Below are positions 32,719-43,582 of a stretch of 64,000 bases of DNA, piece after piece. Location: assembly GCA_021401465.1 (NCBI GenBank), contig JADDMT010000008.1, positions 124,001-188,000 of the forward strand, in the 5' to 3' direction. The stretch's first letter is position 1. Every line of letters begins with the position of its first letter. Made by a program: the position numbers and the translations under genes. A model generated the notes under the pieces. The model saw nothing but the letters and a program-made list of their open reading frames with translations. It did not search any database and was not told the origin of the DNA. Origin of the DNA: Teratosphaeria epicoccoides (taxonomy: Eukaryota > Ascomycota > Dothideomycetes > Mycosphaerellales > Teratosphaeriaceae).

Positions 32719-35211
32719 TTCGCTCTGTACGCGAACCTAAAGAAGTGCTTATTCCTAACAGATAGGATTAAGTTTCTCGGATACATCGTCTCTACGGAAG
32801 GAGTCATTATGGATGACTAAAGGGTGTCCGCAATCGCGGAGTAGCCGCGGCCGACTACCCTCCGAGAAGTGCAGGTGTTCCTAGGATTCACTAACTTCTA
32901 CCGCAGATTCATACGATCTTACTCGAAGATTGTGGCTCCCCTCACGGCCCTCGCAAAGGGCGCGGTTCGAGGAAAAAAGCTAGGGAAAGTGCCTTAGGAG
33001 GAGGCTTAGAGTAAGGCCTTCTCTGAACTTAAAGCAGCTTTTCAAACTACGCCTATACTTCGGCACTTTGACCCCGCTACGAAGATCCGGATAGAGACTA
33101 ATGCTTCAAAATTCGCAATAGCCGCAATTATATCGCAGCTCTAGTCGCATGAAGGCAGTGCGCGATAGTACCTAATTGCCTTCTAGTCGCGGAAGATGCA
33201 GGGCGCTAAGCTTAACTACGAGACTCACGACTAAGAGCTTTTAGCTATTGTTGATAGCTTCAAGGAGTACTAACACTACCTCGAAGGCGTAGCGCACCCT
33301 ATTAAGGTGCTCACCGACTATAACAACCTTCGCGGCTTCATGGGCGTGAAGCAGCTAAGTAGTCGGCAAGCAAGGTAGGCGACTTTCCTCGCTAGCTTTG
33401 ACTTTGTCATCTAGCATTGTTCCGGAAAGACGAATCCGGCCGACAGTCCTTCGCGACAACTAGACTACGACACTAGGGAAGAGGGTAACTGACAGCTTCT
33501 CCCTACGCTGTAAACGAAGCTTGCAGTTTAGGGCAGCGATCTGTCGTTAGCTCCTCTTGTAGGTCGACTACAGGTCTAATAGGGCCCTACAGCCTCCGCT
33601 AGTGACGAACCCTCCTATCTAGCAGTTGTGGCGACCGTGTCTAGCTCGATCCGTGTAGTAGTTAACCGGCTCACATGCGGTAAGCATGCGATGTCTAAAG
33701 AACCCTTTAAAGAAGTCTCGAGACTTATTTAGCGGTTGCAAGAGCGAGAACCGGAGTTAATTAATGAGGGTGTAGCCCTCTAGGACACTGTAGGCGGTCC
33801 AAAGTACTAGACTAAGTCAGGCGATTTGTGGTACTTTGACAATAGGCTCTACGTACCTGCTAACTGCGTACTCTGTTCGCAGCTCCTCCGTATTCATTAT
33901 GACGATGAACTCGCGGGCCATTTTGGCGTAGAGAAGACGAACGCACTTCTCGGACGTAAATACTAGTAGCCTACGCTAGAACAGGATGTCTCTGACTATG
34001 TCAAATCCTGCTAGACGTGCTAGATTAGCAAATCTCGGCGCTATCGCCCCTATAGCGATGCTTAGGTGCTCCTACTACCAGAGAGACTATGGCAAGACTT
34101 GACTATAGATTTCATTACTGATTTGCCGCTAGCAAAGTAGAAAGGCGATGTAGTTAATACTGTCCTTGTAGTAGTCGACTAATACTCGAAGATGAATATC
34201 TTCATCCTATGTACGAAAAAGTGCACAAGTAGCGAGCTTGCGTAGCTACTTTGCGACGAAGTCATATAGCGCTTCGGTGTCCCCCGAAGTATCCTATCAG
34301 ATCGAGGTTCTGTCTTTACTAGTAAATACTAGCAAGAATTTGTGTTTGAAGCGCGTGTTAAGCACCGCCTAAGTATAGCATTCTATCTACAGACTAATAG
34401 TCAGACTAAACGTATGAACTAGACTCTTGAGCAGTACCTCTAGTGCTACTACGCTAAGAACCAGGATGCCTAGGCCGACGCAATTCCTATAGCGGAATTT
34501 GCAGTCAATAATAGCGTGCATGCTACTATGCGCATGTCGCTATTTCAGATTCTTTATGGCTTTAATCCGGAAATACACCTAGAACTACCTTAGGACGAGT
34601 CTTCTGAGGAGAGGGTGCTAGCCGCTACGGAATTAGCGCGGCGTATGCGCGAGGTACATTCGGTGCTAATAGAACACTAGAAAAAGGCCTCAGAATCCCA
34701 GATTAAACATAATAACGCCCGTGCTAAACCGATGTAGTACGTAGTTAGTACGAAGGTATTACTGTCGACGAAGAATCTTAAGCTAAAACTTCTAAGCAAG
34801 AAGATGACGCCAAGGTTCGTCGGACCCTTCCGGATACGTGACGTAATAGGCTCGCAGGCGTACTAGCTATCGTTGCTATTGTCGTATCATGTGCACGACG
34901 TCTTCCATGTATCTCTACTCGAACTATGGGTACAGTGCAAGGGCGAAGAGCCCGCGGACCTGATGCTAGTAGCAGAAGAGAACGAAGAGTAGGAAGCCGA
35001 GGGTATTAAGGATAGTATGCGGCGTAAGGGCGTAACGTACTATCTAGTAAAGTAGAAAGGATACCTACCTGAGTACACATAATAGGTTCCGGCCGAAGAC
35101 TACAAGAATGCTCCGGAAGCTATTCGTGAATTCGAAGAGCGGAGGAGGCGTAAGCAGGGCTTAAGAAGGTCGATTCGTAGGAAGATAAGGGTTCTAGAGC
35201 AGAATTCTTAA
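32719..35211 (+). pseudogene. pol of the inverted A copy (RT end to chromodomain)
   Basis: Opens in RT (FALYANLKKC, KFLGYIVSTEG) and stays in one frame to TAA 35209-35211. RNase H lies at about 33090-33370. The integrase zinc domain has HYDDELAGHFGVEKTN near 33900, the core has DFITDLPLAK near 34115 and SDRGSVFTSK near 34300, and VNNSVHATM lies near 34510. The chromodomain is near 35035-35120. Together with the minus-strand old A it forms a large inverted repeat. Inactive through TAG codons. Confidence 0.85.
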
Positions 35212-35426
35212 TATGTGTATATAGCGCATAACGCGCGAAGCGATAACGAGAAGCAAACGCTCTACTCATATATCATTGATGCCTAAAGGCATACCTAGAA
35301 TAAACCTAAGAAGAACAAGAGACATGCTCGGATTAGCTTCGTAGCTAATGCTTAGCGACTACTAGTTAGGGGCTTCCTGACCGAACCCGAAGCAGGAGAG
35401 TCTTTCTTGTTACGGTCCGCTAGGGA

Positions 35427-36848
35427 CTACCTACCTGCACGGGGTCTACTAAACACCCCGAAGCGACTATGAGTAACAGGGGTAGTAACGCCACGAAGAG
35501 AGGCCGGCATCTTCTTCTTTAGTAGGTTGCGAGGGAGCTCGTCTTCGGAGCCTATAGTAGCTAGAGAACTAGCGACACCCTTACCGCGCCTAGTCGCGAC
35601 GACTACCTTATCCTTAGCATCAGAAGGCGAAGAGACTCGAGCGCGCTTGCGGCTGTCGCGCTCGGCCCTCGAGATCATCTTGCGCTTCTTGACACGAGTG
35701 TCGACCACATCATCGGACTCGGTGTCTCCCTCAGGCGCAACTAGTGCGGTGACACTACGGCGCGAAGGGATCACGTCAGGACCGAAGGTATCCTGAACGT
35801 CGTCATCCTCCTCATCCTCAAAGATCTGGCCTAGAGGCTTGTGCCTTAGCGTCTTGACGGACGTAGTGCGGGTCGCAAGCGGGGAAGGCTCGGCTTCCTC
35901 GTCGCTAACCTCAATTTCGGCCCTGGCCCTCTTCTTCTTCTTAGACAGTAGCGTCGAGGCGGCGTAGGCGGCGGCGCTACAATGTGTTAGCTATACGCAC
36001 GCGACAGGATTCGAGTAAGTAACTTACGGCTTAGTCCTCGGGACTAGCTTAGAGGCAGGCTGCCTCTCGGTATGGCGCTAGGGCGTGGCCTTAGCGGCGG
36101 GAGCGGTGAATTGCTTGATAACCTTCTTGCAGATTATCCGCGTCTTAAAGTCATTGTTAATAGAGGCAAGGGCCCCGAGTTGCTGACGCTGACGGCTAGT
36201 CGGATATTTCTCGACGCTAACGTTAGCCTAGCGGAGAAAGTCAGCATTTATACTTAGAGGGCACCTACACTGTATGCGTACTATGGCGAAGGTCTCGACC
36301 CTAACGGTTAGCACCTTCAAGATCTTCTAGACTAAGTCTGCGATTAGACCTAGACAAACGTTTTCGCCTGTTAGCAGAGAGTCGAAGCGAACGCTGCCAT
36401 GAGAACGGTTAGCAGTCGCGGTAAAGCACGAGAGGGCGCCGAGCAGGTAGGCGAGTGCCTCGCGGTACTTAGCCTGTAGCCTGTTCATAGTCGGAGTGCC
36501 TTTAGCAATCCCCTTGTTACGCGTACTCTAGAAGTCATCGATGTTACAGTAGAGCTAGTTGTACTCGCTATACACCTCTTCAGGGAGGTCTTAGCATTTT
36601 TGATGCTTGCTATTATAGTTAACATAATTGCAGTAGACACCGCCCTTATCAAACCTGCTGACGCAGATCTCGGCTACGCTTCGGTTAGTATAAGTCACGC
36701 ATACCTCGCGGGTAGGGGACGCCTTACTAACACGGAGAGGAGAGATGTGTGCAGCTTGGCTACTAAGGTTGTCAAGGCATTGTCGACACGAGCGACGATC
36801 GCGGGCAGAGCGAGTAGCGTCGAACTTAGTCTGCAGCACATGAGCCAT
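35427..36848 (-). pseudogene. Accessory gene of the inverted A copy (474 codons)
   Basis: ATG at 36848 to stop at 35427, identical in length to 19985-21406. The third cysteine of the putative zinc cluster survives here as TGC (EICV) where the young copy has Tyr. It has the same two NLS-like stretches and the same C-terminal PRAGR. Equal length in two copies despite point mutations supports a real coding gene. Confidence 0.75.
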
Positions 36849-37646
36849 TATAGCTAAGACAGGTTAATTGATCTTGATTGATTGATTAAAGAAGAAGGAG
36901 CTCTAGTACAGACCCGTAGACATAGCGAGGCGCAAGCTAAGCGAAGTAGGAGCGGAGGTCGATGTTAGTGTCTTAGAACAGGAAAGTTTGGGAAGCGACG
37001 AGGTTTTTATACCCTCTAACAGCCCCCCTGTTACCTACCGCAACCGTTAAGCTAGTAACTCGAACCACATGCGCAGAGCACCTGCCTTTAGTTGACTTAC
37101 AAGGGGACCGAATGATGTAATAACGGATAACGCGGCCGTTACGCATGTGCGCTGACTATACTTGTGCTAGCCTACTAGTATGGAAATGTGGCGAGGCCCG
37201 CGCTAGGAGCGCGCTCCTGCCGTTTCGAGCGGCGCGCGTAGAGCGTCCGCGTACTTTCCTACTACCCTGAGGTTCTGCGACACGTTCTTCACAGTCACGA
37301 CTAAATAGGGACGGCTAAGCTACTTGGCAAGGCCGGCGCGCATGCTCGCCCTATAATTTCAAGGATTAACCAAAGTACGTACTCGTAGTTTCCTGATATC
37401 TCGATCTACATGTAAAGCGAAGGTATTACGAAGCCGCCTAACATGTGACAGATTAAAACCCGCCCGAGTTAGCAGCCTCTGCCCCGCACTCGCTACGAAG
37501 GTATTAAGGTATGCGCATGACATATGTTACGCAGGCTATCTACCTATTTACCCTTGCGCGGTGTAAGCGTGCTATATCCCGTACCCTATATGTTCTGCAT
37601 GCGTCACTTAGTAAGGCTAGGGACATCCTCATAGGAGGAGGGGCAG
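36849..37646 (-). promoter_or_regulatory. Promoter region of the accessory gene (inverted A copy)
   Basis: Reverse orientation of 19187-19984: a TATA box at about 37005-37012 (read on the minus strand), a C/T-rich leader and a conserved start context. No ORF of its own that I trust. Confidence 0.5.
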
Positions 37647-38006
37647 TGATACGGTTGATACTAGGGGACCATTTAAACCGCATAGGTTCTAATAGCCGCC
37701 CTTAGCATGCAGTGACCCTGCCACATATGGCAAGGGGGTCCTTCGTACATACGTTAGCTCATATGTCGTCCGAGTAGGATTAGTTGTCGACGTAGGACGC
37801 CCCTACGTCGCTGACCCTACGGTACCCCTACGGGGTTAGGCTCGGACATGCTTTCCCTAATTAAGGAGCGTCGGGGGTTATAAGCACCCTTAGTGCTACC
37901 TCTGCGATAAGCAGAAAGCAGCGCTGTCTTGTACCTACTAAAAGGTCGGATTACTCTGTCACACTACGAGATATTTTCATATTATATAGCACATACATCT
38001 ATATCA
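37647..38006 (+). repeat. 3' LTR of the inverted A copy (360 bp, best-preserved ends)
   Basis: TGATACGG at the start and CTATATCA at the end, showing the unmutated TGATA/TATCA inverted ends. TTATAAG at 37878-37884 and AGAAAGCAG at 37913-37921 give the putative promoter and self-primer. Confidence 0.9.
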
Positions 38007-38283
38007 TGCGGCTCTAGCTCTAGTTCGCAAGGCAGTTTGCGACCTAATTGACAATCATGGCTACAAGGGCTAAGTTAATAGTCAGGGTTAGCTATAGTCC
38101 CTATGTAGGGGGCCTATTACCTTGTCTACTATGTAATTAGCCTCTAGCAGAGCTGTCGCTTAATATAGTGTCGCTCGTAGGAGGTACTTCTACAGGCTAG
38201 TTACTTAGGCTAGCTTTGCTATTACGGGCGCTTAGGATAGTGCTTGCTACATGTTAGTTGCAAGTACATAGTACTCTAGACAT
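38007..38283 (-). pseudogene. gag start of old family A
   Basis: ATG at 38283 (MSRVL-like), with the same N-terminal region as 26586 downward. It is cut at 38007 by the inverted A. Confidence 0.75.
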
Positions 38284-38332
38284 ATTATAGTATTCTCTGC
38301 TAGACTGTAAAGCAGGGGGGAGAAAGCAGAAC

Positions 38333-38692
38333 TAATATAGATGTATATACTATATGATATGAAAATATCTCGTAGTGTAACAGAGTAATCCGACCTTTTA
38401 ATAGGTATAAGATAGCGCTGCTTTCTGCTTATTACAGAGGTAGCGCTAAGGGTGCTTATAACCCCTGACGCCCCTTAATTAGGGAAAGCATGTCTGAGCC
38501 TATCCCTGTAGGGGTATTGTAGGGTTAGCGACATAGGGGCATCCTACATTAACTATTAATCCTACTTAGATGACATACAAGCTAACGTATATACGAAGGA
38601 CCCTCTTGCTATGTGTAGCAGGGTTACTACATGCTAAGGGTAGGCATTAGAACCTATGCGGTTCTAATAGCCCCCTAGTATTAACTATATTA
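38333..38692 (-). repeat. 5' LTR of old family A (360 bp)
   Basis: Same orientation as the old A gag. The putative primer-binding complement AGAAAGCAG is at 38321-38329, three bases outside the LTR, as in the young copy. Confidence 0.88.
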
Positions 38693-39037
38693 CTTACTTA
38701 CCTACTTGTCTGACTTAGCCTGCTTGTATGTACCCCTAAGAAACTCGGTTCTCCTAAGCTACTAGTAAGTAACTTACTACTAGTAGTATACTAGCGGCAA
38801 GTAGCTTAGGCACGCAAGCCTAGCTACTTAAATCAAAATTTACATGTAATAGACATTAAAGTCATGATTTTAGTTAATACTATAAATCCTGTTATTACTA
38901 TACTATGCTCTTTTACTATTAACACTAAATCTGACATATAACGCAAATTAAGCAGATTTGCTAACACTAAACACATATATAGCTTAAACGTAGCTCTTAT
39001 AATGCCTCTTAAATTTAAGCAAGCTGCTATATCTGAT
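38693..39037. other. Unassigned AT-richer sequence with TAGTAGTATACTAG motif
   Basis: Contains imperfect inverted ACTAGTAAGTAACTTACTACTAG and a TAGTAGTATACTAGCGGC motif near 38788 that also recurs in the Plavaka copies. No gene seen. Confidence 0.4.
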
Positions 39038-40315
39038 ATGCTAGACGTATAGGCGCAAGCTACAGGCTTAGTGTCACGTGACCTTGCGGATATTTGAGAT
39101 GCCAGACATACGGGTGCTAGCCGCAGGCTTGGCATCACGTGACCTTGCGGATATTTCTTAGGTTGTAGTATGTGTGCATATGTAGCCTACTATAATCAGC
39201 CCTATTACAGGACTAATTACTAAGCCTTTTAGCCATGTAGGGTAGTAGTAAAAGGTTAGCACACCTTCCTTATTAAGAGTAATTAGTCCTATATAGTTAG
39301 ACCTAGGTTCGAGCGATCTTTTCGCTTAGATCCCTAGCTAAGAGTACAGGGTATCTGCGGATGCTAACTAGCTTAGAGTAACATATGCCTAACTATGCAG
39401 GGTAAAACTACTGCTAAGTCATGTGTCTATAGAGAGTTAGCTACCTCCCTCTAAGTCATGTGTCTATACAGACTCCCCTACCTCTAAGTCATGTAATAGT
39501 ACGCTGTTTAGTTTAGTAGAACTAAGGGCGGTCCCCTTAGGGAGAGGGGATAATAATATGCCAGACGTACAGGCGCGAGCTACAGGCTTGGCGTCACGTG
39601 ACCTTGCGGATATTTGAGATGCCAGACATACGGGTGCTAGCCGCAGGCTTGGCATCACATGACCTCGCGGATATTTCTTAGGTTGTAGTGTGTGTGCATA
39701 TGTAGCCTACTATAATCAGCCCTGTTACAGGACTAATTACTAAGCCTTTTAGCCATGTAGGGTAGTAGTAAAAGGTTAGCACACCTTCCTTATTAAGAGT
39801 AATTAGTCCTATATAGTTAGACCTAGGTTTGAGCGATCTTTTCGCTTAGATCCCTAGCTAAGAGTACAGGGTATCTGCAGATGCTAACTAGCTTAGGGTA
39901 ACATATGCCTAACTATGCAGGGTAAAACTACTACTAAGTCATGTGTCTATAGAGAGTTAGCTACCTCCCTCTAAGTCATGTGTCTATACAGACTCCCCTG
40001 CCTCTAAGTCATGTAATAGTACGCTGTTTAGTTTAGTAGAACTAAGGGCGGTCCCCTTAGGGAGAGGGGATAATAATATGCCAGACGTACAGGCGCGAGC
40101 TACAGGCTTGGCGTCATGTGACCTTGCAGATATTTGAGATGCCAGACATACGGGTGCTAGCCGCAGGCTTGGCATCACGTGACCTCGCGGATATTTCTTG
40201 GGTTGTAGTATGTGTGCATATGTAGCCGACTATAATCAGCCCTGTTACAGGACTAATTACTAAGCCTTTTAGCCATGTAGGGTAGTAGTAAAAGGTCGGT
40301 ACACCTTCCTTATTA
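39038..40315. repeat. Tandem repeat, 520-bp unit, about 2.5 copies
   Basis: GCCAGACATACGGGTGCTAG starts at 39101, 39621 and 40141, so the period is exactly 520 bp. Each unit contains two related sub-repeats of about 57 bp, each with a TCACGTGACC palindrome (some RIP-changed), and repeated CTAAGTCATGTGTCTATA. The third unit stops near 40315. Copies are very similar and carry fewer transitions than the retrotransposons. Short ORFs recurring in each unit are probably incidental. Confidence 0.85.
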
Positions 40316-40773
40316 ATATCTAACTTGCGCCTTACGCCTAAAGACCTTAATTAGTATAGCTAGTAACAAATGCATAGCTACTACATACTATCTACACATC
40401 CTATATTAGCCCTTATACATGACTCTTCTACTCGCCCTTATCCTCTATTCCGTTCTACTAGCTTACCTTTACTACTACCGACTCTCCTAAAGTGCTACTA
40501 TTTTGCCCCTCCTGTAGCTTCTTAAAGGTCGCATCATTAAAGACCTTGTTACTATAGCCCTTAATCTACTCTAACAAGGTTAAGTCTATAAATGTAGTAT
40601 GCTACTACAACTAACTATCCCTTAACTTAGAGTTGCCGAGCGTATCCTCTACCTTCTCTATAACGTTTGACTAGTTGCTTAAAAGATCACACAAATTAAG
40701 TAGAGCGCATTCTATGCTACATCATAATCGTTAGCTAATATATACCCTATAGCTACTAAACTACTACTAGTAC
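40316..40773 (-). pseudogene. Unidentified degenerate coding trace
   Basis: The minus strand reads as protein at about 40710-40480 if TAG/TAA are taken as Gln/Trp (LCDLLSN, then KVEDTLGNSKLRDSQLQ and GYSNKVFNDATFKKLQEGQ), ending at a GTAAGC that could be a splice donor. I do not recognise the family. The B insertion (duplication CTCCT) separates it from sequence resuming at 48162. Confidence 0.4.
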
Positions 40774-40778
40774 CTCCT

Positions 40779-41168
40779 TGTTATGAGTGTCATGAGTGCT
40801 ATAAGTCACGAGTGCTATAGCCTAAGTCATAGCGGTCATGAGTGCTATAAGTCATAGTGTTGTAAGTCATAGTACTATGAGTCATAACGTAGGCATAGAA
40901 GAGAGGGTCTGTTACATAAGGATAGACACCTAGATCTATAGGGTTAGTCTACAGATCTATAGGCCTATAGGGAGAAGGGATCTGTTATAGGAGAATAGAC
41001 TCTAGGATCTGTAGGGTTAGTCTATAGATCTATAGACATAGGTCTAATAGGTCTGTTAACAGATCTAATAGAGCTACTCTGTCTCTCTAGTATATAGGGA
41101 TAGCTTCAGGATAGGTAGTTAGGAGCTTCGTGCTTAATTCTAATCTTCTCCTCTAGGGGGGATAGTTA
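40779..41168 (+). repeat. Truncated 5' LTR, family B subtype 2
   Basis: Starts TGTTATGAG (TGTCAT with a C-to-T change) and stops after GGGGATAGTTA, where a second LTR begins. The missing 3' portion (compare 48058-48156) is absent. Confidence 0.8.
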
Positions 41169-41636
41169 TGTCATAAGTGTTAGGAGTGCTACGAGTCACA
41201 GGATCGTGAGGGTCCTAAGGACTATGAGTTATAAGCATAGTCATAGGAGAAAGGATCTGTCACGTAAGGACAGATCCCTGGATCTATAGGGTTAGTCTAC
41301 AGATCTACAGGCCTGTAGGGGAGAAGGGATCTGTCACAGGATGACAGACCCTTAGATCTGTCATGGGATAACAGACCCTCGGATCTGTGGGGTTAGTCTA
41401 CAGATCTACAGACACGGATCTGTTAGGTCTATTAACAGATCTAACAGAATTGCTCTGTCTCTCTAGTATATAGGGATAGCTTTAGGATAGGCAGTTAGGA
41501 GCTTTGTGCTTAATTCAATTCCCTTTCCCTAGGGGATAGTTAGTTACAAGGACAATTGCTATTGTCGATATTCTTTACAGCTCTACGAGTCTAACACCTA
41601 GTTACCTTCCTGCTATTAGTACCTACCCTTATGACA
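41169..41636 (+). repeat. Second LTR, family B subtype 1 (468 bp)
   Basis: Complete TGTCAT...ATGACA. It is about 27 bp longer than the other subtype 1 LTRs through a local duplication of the GATCTGTCA...AACAGACCC unit at about 41335-41390. Confidence 0.85.
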
Positions 41637-41695
41637 TTTTGAGCACTACTTCTAAGGAAGCATTAGGGGACTTGTCGAGCGCTTAACATACGCCT

Positions 41696-43582
41696 ATGTT
41701 AAGTAGTTCTTCAGCTGTTAGTTTAACTTCTAGCGACAGTTAACCGACACTATAAGGACAAGTTGCTACTATACCTCAAATTACGTAGTAGCTTGAATCT
41801 ATTTACCTTAGCAAGATGGCTCTAGCATCCGTCGCAGGTTCAACTACTAGGAATAGACACGGCAACAACGGCTTTAAGATAGGAAGCCCTACAGAGTTTA
41901 TAGGGCAACGATCTTAAGTCGAGATGTTTATCCTATAATGCTAGTTAGCATTTAACGTAGATACGGAACGGTTTACAACATATTATAAGCGAATGATATA
42001 CATTGTCTCTTACCTAAAGGGACTAGCGTTCGAGTTTATCTAGCCTCATCTAACAGATTATCTAGATCATATTAGCAACGTCAAAGCCAGGAAGACAACA
42101 ACTAGGGAGATTCTTAACTTAGACAAGTCTTTGTTTAAGGCATTACGCGAAGCTTTTAGGCTTAGTAATGAGTAATAAGAGGCCGAGAGAGCTCTCCTAG
42201 GAATCTAGCAGAAGGGTTCTGCCATTAAGTACCGCGCGGACTTTTAGACCCTCTCTGCTCGAGTTAACTAGAATGATAATGCTTTAGCCGCTTAGTTCTA
42301 CTAGGGACTAAAGGAGACGGTTAAAGACGAAATTACCCGAGGAGATCAGCTAACGACATTCAAGGAAATAAGCGATCTCGCGATTAGAATCGATAATCGC
42401 ATCTAGGAATAACAGCAAGAACGATAACATGGAAATCGCAAGCTAGCATAGGCTAACCATAAGGTCTAACGATTAGCACTAAAATGGCGAAGCGATTACT
42501 ACGGTCTCTAACCTATGGAGTTAGATGCGACTAAGGGGCGTCTAAGGAATAGACCCCGAGGAAAGCCGCAGAAGGGCTCTCCTCCCTAGAATGGTCTGAA
42601 GAAGCCATTTGACAAGAGTAATCTCGAGTGCCACAACTATGGAAAGAAAGGACACTTTGCCTACGAATGTTTTGCTAAGAAGTAACAACAAGAGCCGCCT
42701 AGGATAGAGCAGGCTCCCGCGACAACGACGGCACCTAAGCAAAAGGCTGCCGCTACTCGAGAACTAGACTATGCCGCACTTACTTAGACTGCATGCTACG
42801 ACGACGATTGTCGAATTCACATAAGTAATAAAGATAGTTCCGGATAGTACCCTAGCCAAAACAAGGCATAGTCGATCTGTGCGCTAAGGGGTATACCTTC
42901 TAGTGCGACAGTCCTAAGGTAACAGGAGCTAGAAGAAGAAGAAGAAGGTTCGGACGACAACTACGAGATTGTCGAAGCCGTCATTCCTGATTCCGAGGAA
43001 GACGAGAGTATAGAGCGATAGGCTATGCCGCCGCATGACATTAGGCTCGATATTATCCGAATTATACAGAACTAGTAGGCTTTAGCTTGCCCATAGATTA
43101 ATGGAGTATAACACGTCGACTAGCTTCAGTATGACGAACTAGCCGACTATATGCGACGACACCTGAGGAGACTACTAGTCGTAGCTTAACCTCACGCGCA
43201 TTAGAAAGTTGTCCAAGAAATTATACCGTTTAGGGTAGAGTTTACACCCTAGGGAGGCTACCTGACCTACGAAGGTATTTAGATTTCACGAGCGCTACAA
43301 CTCCGAGACTACTACTTAAAGATAGAGTACGCAAGAAACGCGTAGGAATAGCGAGGCTAAGGGTAAGAACGACCTCTTAGGCCAGAGAACAGTAACGCTC
43401 AGAGAAGAAGCCGAGACCGTATGATCCCTAAACTAGTCCGTGAAGACAGTTATTCAGGAAACGACAAGGTCCGCTAGAATTAGACCTACGGACAGACTAG
43501 ACAGGGCTGTAACGATGTGCCGCGATCGGCGCCAGATACGCGAACAACCTTAGAGTATAGGTACATATTAACGAGACGCTAG
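41696..43582 (+). pseudogene. gag (family B, chimeric copy)
   Basis: ATG at 41696, 59 bp after the LTR as in the nested copy. The Gag domain spans about 41875-42470. The zinc knuckle at about 42626-42670 shows Cys-to-Tyr and His retained (CHNYGKKGHFAYECF), so it is damaged here but intact at 14306. Pol again sits in the -1 frame. Confidence 0.85.

Larger units (their letters stand above)
32717..38006 (+). mobile_element. Inverted family A copy, 5'-truncated, inside old A gag
   Basis: Begins in RT and runs through RNase H, integrase, chromodomain, accessory gene (opposite strand), its promoter region and a 360-bp 3' LTR. The 3' LTR is followed by TGCGG and old A gag. The 5' side lacks LTR, gag and half of RT, and about 225 bp of host gag is missing too. 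A deletion after insertion explains both; no microhomology worth claiming is visible at 32716/32717. Confidence 0.8.
10356..38692 (-). mobile_element. Old family A retrotransposon, interrupted by nested insertions
   Basis: Its pieces are 10356-12875 (3' LTR and accessory gene), 27977-32716 (pol and most of gag) and 38007-38692 (gag start and 5' LTR). Removing the inserted B (12876-27971) and the inverted A (32717-38006) gives an element about 225 bp shorter than the intact A copy; the missing part lies in gag at the inverted-A junction. The flanks CCTAC (left) and CTTAC (right) differ at one base, and the right flank does not continue the B gag on the left, so I do not claim a target duplication. 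Confidence 0.8.

Noticed and set aside
10351..38697. Target duplication for the old A element (CCTAC versus CTTAC)
   Set aside because: One mismatch, and the right flank does not continue the interrupted B gag, so the match may be chance or the locus rearranged.
39464..40178. Repeated short minus-strand ORFs starting MMPSLRLAPVCL in the tandem repeat
   Set aside because: They repeat only because the 520-bp unit repeats, differ in their ends, and show no separate conservation.
39038..40315. CRISPR-like array
   Set aside because: 520-bp direct repeats without spacers in a fungal context.
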